Assembly (NCBI RefSeq): GCF_024622975.1
Contig: NZ_JANJZT010000005.1
Span: 1 to 64,000 of the forward strand
Source: Blautia caecimuris
GTDB lineage: Bacteria > Bacillota > Clostridia > Lachnospirales > Lachnospiraceae
DNA: 64,000 nt
Direction of reading: 5' to 3'
Shown: one piece after another, positions 35,207 to 44,755 of the stretch
Position numbering within the stretch: the stretch's first letter is position 1
Layout of the letters: each line of letters opens with the position of its first letter
Made by a program: the position numbers and the translations under genes
Notes under the pieces: generated by a model
What the model was told of the DNA's origin: nothing
The model's input: only the letters and a program-made list of their open reading frames with translations
The model's database searches: none

Positions 35207-36487
35207 TCATGGAAGTGTGATCAGATGTTTGTCCAGAAGCTTCTGTACAGACATCAGGATTCCAAGCTTCGCATGCTCCCAGGTCAGTCCTCCCTGGAAG
35301 TAAACTGCATAAGGAGGCTTCATAGGACCGTCTGCCGAAAGCTCAATGGAAGAGCCCTGAACAAAGGCTCCTGCGGCCATAATCACCTGACTGTCATAGC
35401 CCGGCATATCCCAGGGCTCCGGGTCCACATAGGAATCCACCGGTGCGGCAGCCTGGATTCCCTTACAAAAGGCAACCACACGCTCCGGTTCGCCCAAAGT
35501 CACAGCCTGGATGATATCCTGTCTTGGTTCCTGTCCGTTTGGAATCACAGGGAAGCCCAGTTTTTCGTAAATGTTTGCGGCAAAAACAGCTCCCTTTAAA
35601 GCACCCTTTGTCACCATAGGAGCCAGGAAAAAGCCCTGATAGAAGGAACGGTTCACACCCAGAGAAGCGCCTACCTCCATGCCAAGTCCCGGGCAGGTCA
35701 TTCTGCTGGCTGCGTTTTCCACACATTCCTTTGTTCCTGCGATATATCCGCCGATAGGAGCAAGACCGCCTCCCGGATTTTTAATCAGAGAACCCACGAT
35801 CATATCTGCTCCCACATCACTTGGTTCTACGGTATCCACAAATTCACCGTAGCAGTTGTCCACCATACAGATCACGTCAGGCTTAATGCTTTTTACAAAA
35901 GCGATCAGTTCTCCGATCTCCTTTACAGAAAAAGAAGGTCTTGTCTGATAGCCCTTGGAGCGCTGGATCTCCACCAGCTTTGTTTTTTCGTTGATGGCTT
36001 CCCGGATCCTGTCATAGTCAAAGGTTCCGTCCTCCTTCAGATCCACCTGACGGTAGGTGACGCCGTATTCTGCAAGAGAACCCCTGGCCGGACGGATTCC
36101 GATCACCTCTTCCAGAGTGTCATAGGGCTTTCCTGCCGGAGCTAAAAGCTCGTCTCCCGGGCGGAGATTTCCAAATAACGCAATGGCAAGAGCGTGGGTT
36201 CCGCAGGCGATCTGAGGACGTACCAGGCAGGCTTCTGTGTGGAAGGTATCTGCATAAACCTTTTCCAGAGTATCCCGCCCGAAGTCATCATAGCCGTAGC
36301 CTGAGCTTCCGTTAAAGCACTCGGAACTTACCTTGTTTTTCTGCATGGCAAGCAGCACCTTCATCTGATTATATTCTGCTTTTCGATCAAATTCCTCAAA
36401 GCGCTTTTTCAGAGATGTTTCCACCTGTGCGCCAAAATTATAAACCTCTTCTGAAATTCCTAACTGTTCATATATTTCTTTCATCAT
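35207..36487 (-). CDS. Methionine gamma-lyase/aluminium-resistance family PLP enzyme
   Basis: 426 residues, fold type I PLP enzyme. The FNGSSGYGYDDFGRDTLEKVYA region and IACGTHALA are typical, and the likely PLP lysine is in VGSLIKNPGGGLAP. The family (YnbB in B. subtilis) is annotated as aluminium resistance or methionine gamma-lyase-like without firm biochemistry. Its leader contains three tandem hairpins, listed separately. Confidence 0.9.
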   Translation of the reverse strand: MMKEIYEQLGISEEVYNFGAQVETSLKKRFEEFDRKAEYNQMKVLLAMQKNKVSSECFNGSSGYGYDDFGRDTLEKVYADTFHTEACLVRPQIACGTHALAIALFGNLRPGDELLAPAGKPYDTLEEVIGIRPARGSLAEYGVTYRQVDLKEDGTFDYDRIREAINEKTKLVEIQRSKGYQTRPSFSVKEIGELIAFVKSIKPDVICMVDNCYGEFVDTVEPSDVGADMIVGSLIKNPGGGLAPIGGYIAGTKECVENAASRMTCPGLGMEVGASLGVNRSFYQGFFLAPMVTKGALKGAVFAANIYEKLGFPVIPNGQEPRQDIIQAVTLGEPERVVAFCKGIQAAAPVDSYVDPEPWDMPGYDSQVIMAAGAFVQGSSIELSADGPMKPPYAVYFQGGLTWEHAKLGILMSVQKLLDKHLITLP

Positions 36488-36511
36488 GCAACCTCTTTTT
36501 CTTTATTCAAT

Positions 36512-36574
36512 CCTGTATTCTTACAGGTGTTCCTGCAACTGCAGGTCAGTTCCTGCCGGAGTATGCGCGGCAGG
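36512..36574 (-). repeat. Three tandem CCTG...CAGG hairpins in a 5' leader
   Basis: Inverted repeats start at 36512, 36532 and 36552, exactly 20 bases apart: CCTGTA/TACAGG, CCTGCA/TGCAGG and CCTGCCG/CGGCAGG. They lie 25-90 bases upstream of the PLP enzyme start on the - strand and after miaA. None is followed by a T-run. Confidence 0.6.
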
Positions 36575-36630
36575 CTTCTTAATATGCGGGTATAACAAAT
36601 ATTAAAATCCGGTTCCTGTCTGTCCTGGTT

Positions 36631-37578
36631 TTACAGAAGAATCCCCTTCTTTCTGCATATTTCCAGCATATAGTCAAGAATCTGATCTTCCTGATAGGAA
36701 AACTGATCTTTGTTTACCCAGGTTACCTCCTGTTCTCTCCGAAACCAGGTAAGCTGCCGCTTTGCAAAATGTCTGGTATCCCTCTTCAACACTCTGACAG
36801 CTTCCTCAAGAGGGTATTCTCCGTCCAGATAAGCAAGGATTTCTTTATATCCAAGTCCCTGCATGGATACCATTCCTCTGTGGCAGCCCTCTTCCTTTAG
36901 CCTAGACACCTCTTCCAGAAGACCTTCCTTCATCATCTGATCCACCCGAAGATCAATTCTTTCATAAAGAAGCTCCCGTGGCATATTCAGCACAAAATAA
37001 GCCAAATTGTAGGGACTTTCATGCTGTTTCTGTTCTTCATTGTGAGCAGAGATGGGAGAACCGTTCTGATGATAAAACTCAAGAGCCCGGATCACACGCT
37101 TTACATTGTGGGCGTGAATGGCATCTGCGCTTACAGGATCCACCTTTCTCAGCATTTCATGGAGATGCTCCCCGCCTTTTTCTTCTGCAAGAGCTTCCAG
37201 TTCCTTCCGGTAATCATTTTCCTGCTGAGCTTCTGTAAAATCAATATCCTTTGTAACTGCCTGGATATAAAACCCGGTTCCACCTACCAGAATGGGTATT
37301 TTTCCTCTGGAATAAATATCCTCCATGGCTTTTTTTGCCATCTGCTGAAATTTTACAATATGAAATTCTTCCTCCGGTTCCAGAACATCCACCAGATAAT
37401 GAGGAATTCCCTGCATTTCTTCAGATCGGATCTTTGCGGAACCAATATCCATTTTTTTATATACCTGCATGGAATCTGCAGATATGATCTCTCCGTTTAC
37501 TGCCTTTGCAAGGGAAATGGAAAGACTTGTTTTTCCTACTGCCGTCGGTCCGGTCAGTACGATCAAGGGCTGTTTCAT
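36631..37578 (-). CDS. miaA: tRNA dimethylallyltransferase
   Basis: 315 residues. LTGPTAVGKTSLS is the P-loop, ISADSMQVYKKMDIGSAK and GGTGFYIQAV are family motifs, and QLTWFRRE is the tRNA-binding end. It adds the isopentenyl group to A37 of tRNAs reading UNN codons. It lies 9 bases after mutL. Confidence 0.97.
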   Translation of the reverse strand: MKQPLIVLTGPTAVGKTSLSISLAKAVNGEIISADSMQVYKKMDIGSAKIRSEEMQGIPHYLVDVLEPEEEFHIVKFQQMAKKAMEDIYSRGKIPILVGGTGFYIQAVTKDIDFTEAQQENDYRKELEALAEEKGGEHLHEMLRKVDPVSADAIHAHNVKRVIRALEFYHQNGSPISAHNEEQKQHESPYNLAYFVLNMPRELLYERIDLRVDQMMKEGLLEEVSRLKEEGCHRGMVSMQGLGYKEILAYLDGEYPLEEAVRVLKRDTRHFAKRQLTWFRREQEVTWVNKDQFSYQEDQILDYMLEICRKKGILL

Positions 37579-37587
37579 ATGGCTCTC

Positions 37588-39870
37588 CTAAACAATTCGT
37601 TTGAATTTCTTTTCCAGTTCTGTTCTTGTCATGGAAATAATGGTAGGGCGTCCGTGAGGACAGTGATAAGGGTTATCCAGGGTAAGAAGCTCGTCAATAA
37701 GCTTTTCCGCCTCTTTCGCTGACATGGCGTGATTTCCCTTGACTGCTGCCTTACATGCCATAGTCGCCAGTCTGGATGCAAAAATATCAAGGGCATCCTT
37801 TTCCCCGCTGCCGGATAGCTGATCCAGCATTTCCAGAAACAGAGCTTCTTCGCTGAACCCGTAAAGAGTGGCTGGAACCGCGCTGATCCGGTATTCTTTT
37901 CCGCCAAATTCCTCTATTTCAAATCCGAACTGAGAAAAGTATTTCTGATTTTCCTTCAGAATGTTTTCTTCCTGAAGATTTAAGGTTACGATCAGAGGCG
38001 GATTCAGATACTGGGAATCCACGGTCTTTTCCTGGAAGCTTTTTACAAGGCGCTCATAATAAACCTTTTCATGGGCGGCATGCTGGTCAATAATATAAAA
38101 ATTATCCCCAAACTGCGCCAGCCAGTAGGTGTCAAAGATCTGTCCTACAAGGCGGATACGTTCCCGGGATTCCGGAGCAAGAAGCTTTTCCTCAAATAAT
38201 TCCAGCTGACGGGGCTCCTGGGCTGTCATTTCATGACTGTTCTGATCCGATTCTGCTGCCGAAATCCCCGGTTCGGTTTCCACACTGATTACAGTTTCAA
38301 GGTTCTGAGCAGTCTTCTCGGGAGAGTCACTGGTGTGTGTAATTTCCGCTGGTTCTGAAAGAAAATCCCCGGATTCCGGTTTCTCTTTTTCTGAAATCCA
38401 GTGCTCTTTTTTCTGATTTGTGTTCTGTGATACCGGGACTGTATTTTTCATCTGACTGCGGCCAGTATTTTTTAATTCCCTGTTTTCTTCAGCCGGAAGC
38501 TTTGTTTCTGTTTCCCGTTTCAGCTCCTCTTCCTGCTTTTCACGGAGAGTTCCCTGAAAAAGATCTTCTTCCGAGGCGGAAAAAACCTGAGGCTTCTTTG
38601 TTTCCGTTGTATGAGAAGCGCTGTACGAAACGGAGGGTTCTTTTACGGTACTCTGGTAAGCCGGGCGTTCCATCCATGACTTTGTTTTTTTCGAGACAAA
38701 CGAACCTGCGCCTGAATAAGCTCTGGTGCCGGATATTCCGGTTTCCTGCATTTCTTTTTCTGTATGTCCGTAAAGCTGTTCTCTTCGTTTCTTTTCAAAG
38801 GGTTCCGGAACAGACACAGACTTTACAGGTGTTTCCTTTGTTTCCGGCTCCGGACGGCCCACAGAAACCTTTGGGATCATCTCTTTTCCCGTCAGCGCCC
38901 GGCGAACGGTATCGTAAACTGCCTCATAGACCTCCTGCTCTCTGGCAAACCTTACTTCACGTTTGGCAGGGTGAACGTTTACGTCCAGGTCATTTCCCTC
39001 CATCTGCATCTGAAGGGACACAAAGGGAAATTTATGCTGCATCAGAAAACCCTTGTAGGCGTTCTCTATGGCTTTTGTGATAATGTTGTTTTTTACATAG
39101 CGGCCATTGATATAATAATTCTCAAAGCTTCGGTTTCCTCTGGCAATTTCCGGTTTTCCCACAAACCCGGTGATCTTCATAAAATCATTTTCAAATTCCG
39201 CATCCAGAAGCGCTTTTGTGATGTCTCTGCCGTAAACGCTGTATATCACATCTTTTACGCTGTAATTTCCGGCGCTGTGAAGCTTTACCTGCCGGTTCTG
39301 AATGTATTTAAAAGAAATCTCCGGATGAGACAGGGCCAGCTGTTCCATTAAGGTATGAATGTAATTGGCTTCCGTCATGTCTGATTTCAGGAATTTGCTT
39401 CTTGCCGGAGTGTTATAAAAAAGGTTCCGCACAAGAAAGGTGGTTCCCTCCGGAGCTCCAAGCTCTTCCAGAGAATGTTCCACCCCGCCCTCAATTATAT
39501 ATCGGGAGCCGCTGACCGCAGACGGAGTTTTTGTGATCAGCTCCACCTGAGACACAGCCGCGATACTGGATAACGCCTCCCCGCGGAATCCAAGAGAAGC
39601 AATCTGTTCCAGATCCTCCACTTTTTCAATTTTGCTGGTGGCATGGCGGAGAAAGGCAAGAGGAATCTGGTCTGCCTCAATGCCTGCTCCGTTGTCTGTA
39701 ATACGGATCAGCTTCTTTCCGCCGTCTGTGATCTCCACCGTGACCGCCGTGGCTCCTGCGTCAATGGCATTTTCCACCAGCTCTTTTACAACAGAAGAGG
39801 GGCGTTCCACCACTTCTCCTGCTGCGATCTTGTCAATGGTATTCTGGTCTAAAACTGCGATCTTTCTCAA
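37588..39870 (-). CDS. mutL: DNA mismatch repair protein MutL
   Basis: 760 residues, longer than the usual 620-650 because of a charged, low-complexity linker (about 345-560). The N-terminal GHKL ATPase has IAAGEVVERPSSVVKELVENAIDAGA and GFRGEALSSIA. The C-terminal domain keeps the endonuclease motif DQHAAHEKVYYE plus ACKAAVK and CPHGRPT, so it should nick DNA as in species lacking MutH. The start is a TTG with GGGAGG six bases upstream. Confidence 0.96.
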   Translation of the reverse strand: MRKIAVLDQNTIDKIAAGEVVERPSSVVKELVENAIDAGATAVTVEITDGGKKLIRITDNGAGIEADQIPLAFLRHATSKIEKVEDLEQIASLGFRGEALSSIAAVSQVELITKTPSAVSGSRYIIEGGVEHSLEELGAPEGTTFLVRNLFYNTPARSKFLKSDMTEANYIHTLMEQLALSHPEISFKYIQNRQVKLHSAGNYSVKDVIYSVYGRDITKALLDAEFENDFMKITGFVGKPEIARGNRSFENYYINGRYVKNNIITKAIENAYKGFLMQHKFPFVSLQMQMEGNDLDVNVHPAKREVRFAREQEVYEAVYDTVRRALTGKEMIPKVSVGRPEPETKETPVKSVSVPEPFEKKRREQLYGHTEKEMQETGISGTRAYSGAGSFVSKKTKSWMERPAYQSTVKEPSVSYSASHTTETKKPQVFSASEEDLFQGTLREKQEEELKRETETKLPAEENRELKNTGRSQMKNTVPVSQNTNQKKEHWISEKEKPESGDFLSEPAEITHTSDSPEKTAQNLETVISVETEPGISAAESDQNSHEMTAQEPRQLELFEEKLLAPESRERIRLVGQIFDTYWLAQFGDNFYIIDQHAAHEKVYYERLVKSFQEKTVDSQYLNPPLIVTLNLQEENILKENQKYFSQFGFEIEEFGGKEYRISAVPATLYGFSEEALFLEMLDQLSGSGEKDALDIFASRLATMACKAAVKGNHAMSAKEAEKLIDELLTLDNPYHCPHGRPTIISMTRTELEKKFKRIV

Positions 39871-39918
39871 ACCAAACCTCCCTTTCTTCCTTTCTGCCGG
39901 CTTTGTCCTGAAAGTCTT

Positions 39919-42603
39919 TTACCAGCGGTTCTGTATTTTATTCTGAAGATTATAAAGAATATTCATAGCCTCCATAGGCGTCAGATGAGACATGTCCAGA
40001 TTCCGTATCTCCTCCACAATATCATTGTCCTGTACGGTATCAAAAAGAGACATCTGCGCCATATCCACCTGGTCGTACACAATTTTCTGCTTTTTCTTTG
40101 AGGAGGAAGTAAGATCCTTAACTGCTGCCGTAATGTCTGCATCACTTAACTCTTCCACCAGCTCTTTTGCCCGGCAGATCACAGAGTCCGGCACTCCTGC
40201 AAGCTTGGCAACCTGGATTCCATAGCTTTTGTCTGCTCCGCCTTTGACGATCTTGCGGAGGAAAACAATATCATCGCCTTTTTCCTTAACGGCAATGCAG
40301 TAATTGTTTACGCCGGAAATTTTTCCTTCAAGCTCTGTCAGCTCATGATAGTGGGTTGCAAAAAGAGTTTTTGCCCCACAGAGCTTTGTGTCGCTGATGT
40401 GCTCGATCACTGCCCAGGCAATGGCAAGTCCGTCAAAGGTACTGGTTCCTCTTCCGATTTCGTCCAGGATCAGAAGACTTCTGGAAGTGGCGTTTCTCAG
40501 AATATTGGCAACCTCTGTCATTTCTATCATAAAGGTACTCTGACCGCTGGCAAGGTCATCAGAAGCTCCTACTCTGGTAAAGATCCTGTCCACAATTCCG
40601 ATATTTGCCTTGTCTGCCGGAACAAAGCTTCCGATCTGAGCCATAAGAACGATCAGGGCTGTCTGGCGCATATAGGTGGATTTACCTGCCATATTGGGAC
40701 CTGTAATAATGGATACCCGCTTTTTCTGATTGTCAAGATAAGTGTCATTGGCAATAAACATATCATGCTCGATCATCTGCTCCACAACCGGATGTCTGCC
40801 GTTTTTTATATCCAGAACACCGCTTTCATTGATCTTGGGGCGCACATAGTTATTTCTCTGGGCAACCAGGGCAAGGGATGCAAAAACATCAAGGGCGGCA
40901 ACTGCCTTGGCAGTTTTCTGAATACGCACAACCTCTGCTCCTACCTTGTCTCGCACCTCACAGAAAAGCTCATATTCCAGAGCATAAAGCTTATCTTCTG
41001 CCCCCAGGATCAGATCTTCCAAATCCTTTAATTCCTGAGTAATGTAGCGCTCTGCATTGGTGAGAGTCTGCTTTCTTATATAATTTTCCGGCACCAGCTC
41101 CTTAAAGGAATTGGTGACTTCCAGAGAATACCCAAAAACACGGTTGTATTTAATCTTCAGACTTTTTATTCCTGTGCGCTCTTTTTCTCTGACTTCCAGC
41201 TCTGTCAGCCATTTTTTGCCGTCTGTACGGGAACGACGGAATTTATCCACATCTTCATGATAGCCTTCCCGGATAATGCCTCCGTCCTTCTGAGCCAGAG
41301 GCGGCTCATCCACAATAGCGCTTTTGATCAGAGACGCAATATCTTCCAGAGGATCCATGTCCTCATAAAGCTCTGTAAGAAGAGGTGTTTTAAAATCCTT
41401 CAAAATCTGCCGGATATGAGGAAGCATTTCAAGAGAGGATGCAAAAGCAATCAAATCCCTTGGATTGGCAGACTGATAGCTGATGCGGCTGATCAGTCGT
41501 TCCAGATCGTAAATCGGATTTAAGTATTCCCGGATCTCATCCCTGAGCATGGGACTTTTATTCAGTTCTTCCAGAGCCTCCAGACGCCGGTTGATCTCCT
41601 GAGCGTCAATAAGAGGCTGTTCCACATAAGAGCGGAGGGTACGGGCTCCCATGGCAGTTTTTGTTTTGTCCAGCACCCACAGAAGGGAACCTCTTTTATT
41701 TTTTTCACGAAGGGTTTCCACCAGTTCCAGATTTCTGCGGCTGGAGCTGTCGATCAGCATGTATTTTTCTGCCGCATAGGGACGGATTCCCGCCATATGG
41801 GAAAGCGCTGATTTCTGAGTCTCCTGAAGATAAAGAAACAGAGCGCCGGAAGCGATCACGCCGATGTCATAGTCCTGGATCCCCAGGCCTTCCAGTGTAT
41901 TCACATGAAAATGCTCTTTTAAAGTCCGCTTACACAGGCTGTCATCGAAATACCAGGCATCCAGAGGGAATACACAGATACCCAGACGGTTTTTCAGATC
42001 GTCTGTATCCACGCCGCTCATAAAAAACGCATCATTGCAAATGATCTCGGCAGGAACAAATTTATTGATCTCGTCCAGAAGCTTCTGCGGTTTATCTACT
42101 TCTGTGAGAAAACAGTCGCCTGTGGAAATATCCGCGATGGCACAGCCAAAATGATCTTCCATAGACACAATGGACATCAGATAATTATTTTTGGATTCAT
42201 CCAGAGAAGCTGCATCCAGAGTGGTCCCCGGAGTTACCACACGGATCACTTCTCTTTTTACCAGTCCCTTTGCTTTTTTCGGGTCTTCCACCTGCTCACA
42301 GATGGCAACCTTATAGCCTTTTTCAATTAATCGGTTAATATAGGTTTCCGCAGCATGAAAGGGGACCCCGCACATGGGGGCCCTTTCTTCCAGTCCGCAG
42401 TCTTTGCCTGTCAAGGTGATCTCCAGCTCTTTTGTAACGGTCAGAGCATCCTCAAAAAACATTTCGTAGAAGTCACCCAGACGGTAGAATAAAATACAGT
42501 CCTTATACTGCTGCTTTGTTTTTACATATTCGGCCATCATTGGTGACAGTTTCTTGATGTCAATAGTTGTATTTTCGTTTTCTGTGTTTATATTTGTATT
42601 CAA
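39919..42603 (-). CDS. mutS: DNA mismatch repair protein MutS
   Basis: 894 residues. The mismatch-reading motif YRLGDFYEMFFEDA is near the N-terminus; the ATPase has GPNMAGKSTYMRQ, LDEIGRGTSTFDG and FATHYHEL. The TTG at 42601-42603 gives an N-terminus about 20 residues longer than needed. The nearby SD (GTAGGAAG) is modest, so an internal ATG at MMAEYV is possible but lacks a better site. Confidence 0.95.
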   Translation of the reverse strand: MNTNINTENENTTIDIKKLSPMMAEYVKTKQQYKDCILFYRLGDFYEMFFEDALTVTKELEITLTGKDCGLEERAPMCGVPFHAAETYINRLIEKGYKVAICEQVEDPKKAKGLVKREVIRVVTPGTTLDAASLDESKNNYLMSIVSMEDHFGCAIADISTGDCFLTEVDKPQKLLDEINKFVPAEIICNDAFFMSGVDTDDLKNRLGICVFPLDAWYFDDSLCKRTLKEHFHVNTLEGLGIQDYDIGVIASGALFLYLQETQKSALSHMAGIRPYAAEKYMLIDSSSRRNLELVETLREKNKRGSLLWVLDKTKTAMGARTLRSYVEQPLIDAQEINRRLEALEELNKSPMLRDEIREYLNPIYDLERLISRISYQSANPRDLIAFASSLEMLPHIRQILKDFKTPLLTELYEDMDPLEDIASLIKSAIVDEPPLAQKDGGIIREGYHEDVDKFRRSRTDGKKWLTELEVREKERTGIKSLKIKYNRVFGYSLEVTNSFKELVPENYIRKQTLTNAERYITQELKDLEDLILGAEDKLYALEYELFCEVRDKVGAEVVRIQKTAKAVAALDVFASLALVAQRNNYVRPKINESGVLDIKNGRHPVVEQMIEHDMFIANDTYLDNQKKRVSIITGPNMAGKSTYMRQTALIVLMAQIGSFVPADKANIGIVDRIFTRVGASDDLASGQSTFMIEMTEVANILRNATSRSLLILDEIGRGTSTFDGLAIAWAVIEHISDTKLCGAKTLFATHYHELTELEGKISGVNNYCIAVKEKGDDIVFLRKIVKGGADKSYGIQVAKLAGVPDSVICRAKELVEELSDADITAAVKDLTSSSKKKQKIVYDQVDMAQMSLFDTVQDNDIVEEIRNLDMSHLTPMEAMNILYNLQNKIQNRW

Positions 42604-42934
42604 GTGCTTCCTACCTCATATCTTAAGTAAAACAATATTTCTGACAAATATTGCTGTAATCCTGTATTTAATCAGTCCTCATTCTAACACGGAAGAATGG
42701 AATTTTCAATACTCAACAACCTTACGTTTTCTTAGTTTTGTCCATATTAGCTGACAAATCGAAAGTTAAATGAGCTGATATTTCTATCAGCCCATTGTCG
42801 TATCTATTGGGGTGAAACATTTTACAGACAAGATTTCTGTATTTCTTCGATTTTCCCAATAAATTTCCTGTTCTTTATTTAATACTTTTGTTTAAACAAC
42901 TGCTTCTATAATTTTGTTTCTGCTTTTCCTTATT
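42604..42934. other. Intergenic region between amidohydrolase and mutS
   Basis: AT-rich and without a gene. It contains the mutS promoter (42681-42709) and a weak terminator-like stem at 42774-42791: GCTGATA pairing with TATCAGC, then a T-poor run on the - strand. Confidence 0.5.
42681..42709 (-). promoter_or_regulatory. mutS promoter
   Basis: On the - strand TTGAAA (complement of 42704-42709), 17 bases, TAGAAT (complement of 42681-42686), about 80 bases before the mutS start. Confidence 0.72.
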
Positions 42935-44533
42935 TCATTCCCCTCTCCTGAACACCACCTGATTTTCTTTGATTGTCAGCAGTACTTTAACATCTGCCAG
43001 ATCTTCTGGCTTTGCTGTCAGTGGATTCTGGTCTAATACCACAAAATCTGCTGTTTTGCCAGGTACAATGGTTCCTTTTGTATCTTCCTCAAAATACTGA
43101 TATGCCCCGTATTTTGTGATTGCTTTCAGAGCCTCCAGAACAGAAATTTTCTGGTTTTCTCCAATGCTTCTGCCTTTTCTTGTGATGCGGTTTACGGCGC
43201 AGGAAACTGTTTTCATCATGTCCGGCGGAATTACCGGGGAATCCTGATGGAAGGTATACTTCATATCATATCCTATGGCATCCTTTACCGGAGAGATCTG
43301 GCTTCCGCGCTTTTCACCGAAATTCTTTAAATGAATGTCGCCCCAGTAATAGGTATGAGCCACAAAAAAGCTTGGAATCATTCCAATCTCTGCCATACGG
43401 TGAAGCTGTTCTTTTTGTACAAGCTGGGCATGTACCATAACCGCTCTGTGGATATCCTTATCCTTTCTTAAAGCCAGCTCCTTTTCAAACTGAGAAACAT
43501 ACTGCTCTGCCGCCGCGTCTCCATTGCAGTGAGCCAAAAGCTGCTGTTTTTTGTCAAGTGCCAGGCCAATATAGGTTCGCAGCTGCTCATCTTTGTAGAT
43601 GGGATATCCGCAATAGTCTTTTTCTCCCTCATAGGGCTCTGTCATCCAGGCTGTCCTGCCCTGAGGTGAACCATCCAGAAAGATTTTATATCCGCCCATC
43701 TTTAAATGATTGTGATACTTTCCGGCATAATCATTTTCTTCCTCTATAAGCTCAGAAGCTGTGGTAATATCAAGATATCCGACTACATCGAGATGCAGCA
43801 GTCCCATGTCTGAAGCTGCTTTTAAAAGCTGGAACAACGGCTTTCCCACCATTCCGTCCTGAACGGTTGTAATACCATAGCTGGCATAAACCTTCTGGGC
43901 TTCCACGATCAGATCCATAAGCTCCTGTGGTGAACCAGCGGGAATTCCGGACTGGAATCTGAGAAAGGTTTTTTCTTCCATATATCCGTCAGGAATCTGC
44001 GTACCCTCCATGCGTCCGTAACGTCCGTCAGAAGTATCCTCTGTATGTTCGTCAATTCCCTGAAGCTGAAGGCCTTTGCTGTTTGTCACGCCCATATGGG
44101 AGGATGCGTGAATCAAAAGAACCGGATTTTCCGTACTGATCTGATCCAGAACTTCTCTGTTGGGGTGGCGCCCCTCCTTCAAAAAATTGTGATCGTAATT
44201 GCAGCCTGTCAGCCATGCGTCTTCTGAAAGATTCTTCTGGGTTTTGAAGGCTTTCATTGTATCTATAATGTCCTGAAAGCTTTCGCAGGAAGAAAGATCG
44301 CACTGTCTCATTGCATTTGCCACGCCCACAAAATGAGAGTGTCCGTCAATAAATCCCGGAAGCAAAGTGCCTCCGTGAAGGTCAATGATCTCATCCTGCT
44401 CTTTATAGAGCTTCATAATCTCATCCTGATCACCAACTGCAAAAATCTTCCCGTTTTCTGCACATACTGCTTCTGCATATAAGGCATCATCTTCCATGGT
44501 GATAACTGTTCCGTTAATATAAAATGATTTCAC
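42935..44533 (-). CDS. YtcJ-like metal-dependent amidohydrolase
   Basis: 532 residues. LLPGFIDGHSHFVG carries the HxH metal site, and LLAHCNGDAAAEQ, AVMVHAQLV and TFHQDSPVIPPDMM complete a composite TIM-barrel amidohydrolase of the amidohydrolase-3 (YtcJ) group; the C-terminus has GKTADFVVLDQNPL. No signal peptide. The start is a GTG with GGAG seven bases upstream. It is the last gene of the peptidase region, separated from the M24 gene by 222 bases, so it may be its own unit. Substrate unknown. Confidence 0.9.
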   Translation of the reverse strand: MKSFYINGTVITMEDDALYAEAVCAENGKIFAVGDQDEIMKLYKEQDEIIDLHGGTLLPGFIDGHSHFVGVANAMRQCDLSSCESFQDIIDTMKAFKTQKNLSEDAWLTGCNYDHNFLKEGRHPNREVLDQISTENPVLLIHASSHMGVTNSKGLQLQGIDEHTEDTSDGRYGRMEGTQIPDGYMEEKTFLRFQSGIPAGSPQELMDLIVEAQKVYASYGITTVQDGMVGKPLFQLLKAASDMGLLHLDVVGYLDITTASELIEEENDYAGKYHNHLKMGGYKIFLDGSPQGRTAWMTEPYEGEKDYCGYPIYKDEQLRTYIGLALDKKQQLLAHCNGDAAAEQYVSQFEKELALRKDKDIHRAVMVHAQLVQKEQLHRMAEIGMIPSFFVAHTYYWGDIHLKNFGEKRGSQISPVKDAIGYDMKYTFHQDSPVIPPDMMKTVSCAVNRITRKGRSIGENQKISVLEALKAITKYGAYQYFEEDTKGTIVPGKTADFVVLDQNPLTAKPEDLADVKVLLTIKENQVVFRRGE

Positions 44534-44680
44534 AGAAATTCTCCTTTTTTTTATATATTTTAATCTTCACAACTTCTTCATACATCTTTCCCAATATCTG
44601 CATAATATGCGACTGTTTGAACAGGCTACATACACATGAAAATATTATCTGTATTTTCCTTGTATAGAATAAATAAAAGT

Positions 44681-44714
44681 AAAAAATCAGAAGAGACCAG
44701 ATTTGAATCCAGTC
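44681..44714 (-). terminator. Probable terminator after M24 peptidase
   Basis: On the - strand GACTGGAT pairs with ATCTGGTC (complement of 44707-44714 and 44695-44702, two G-U pairs), then TCTTCTGATTTTTT. The T-run begins about 8 bases after the stem, so it is a weak match. Confidence 0.45.
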
Positions 44715-44755
44715 CCTCCCGATAGAGTGCATTTATTGATATCTCTTTCCGGTTC

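Noticed and set aside
36528-36630. Terminator after miaA
   Set aside because: The hairpins present are not followed by a T-run on the - strand.
44695-44714. TTCAAAT-like T-arm resembling part of a tRNA
   Set aside because: No acceptor, D or anticodon arm surrounds it; it fits better as a terminator stem after the M24 gene.
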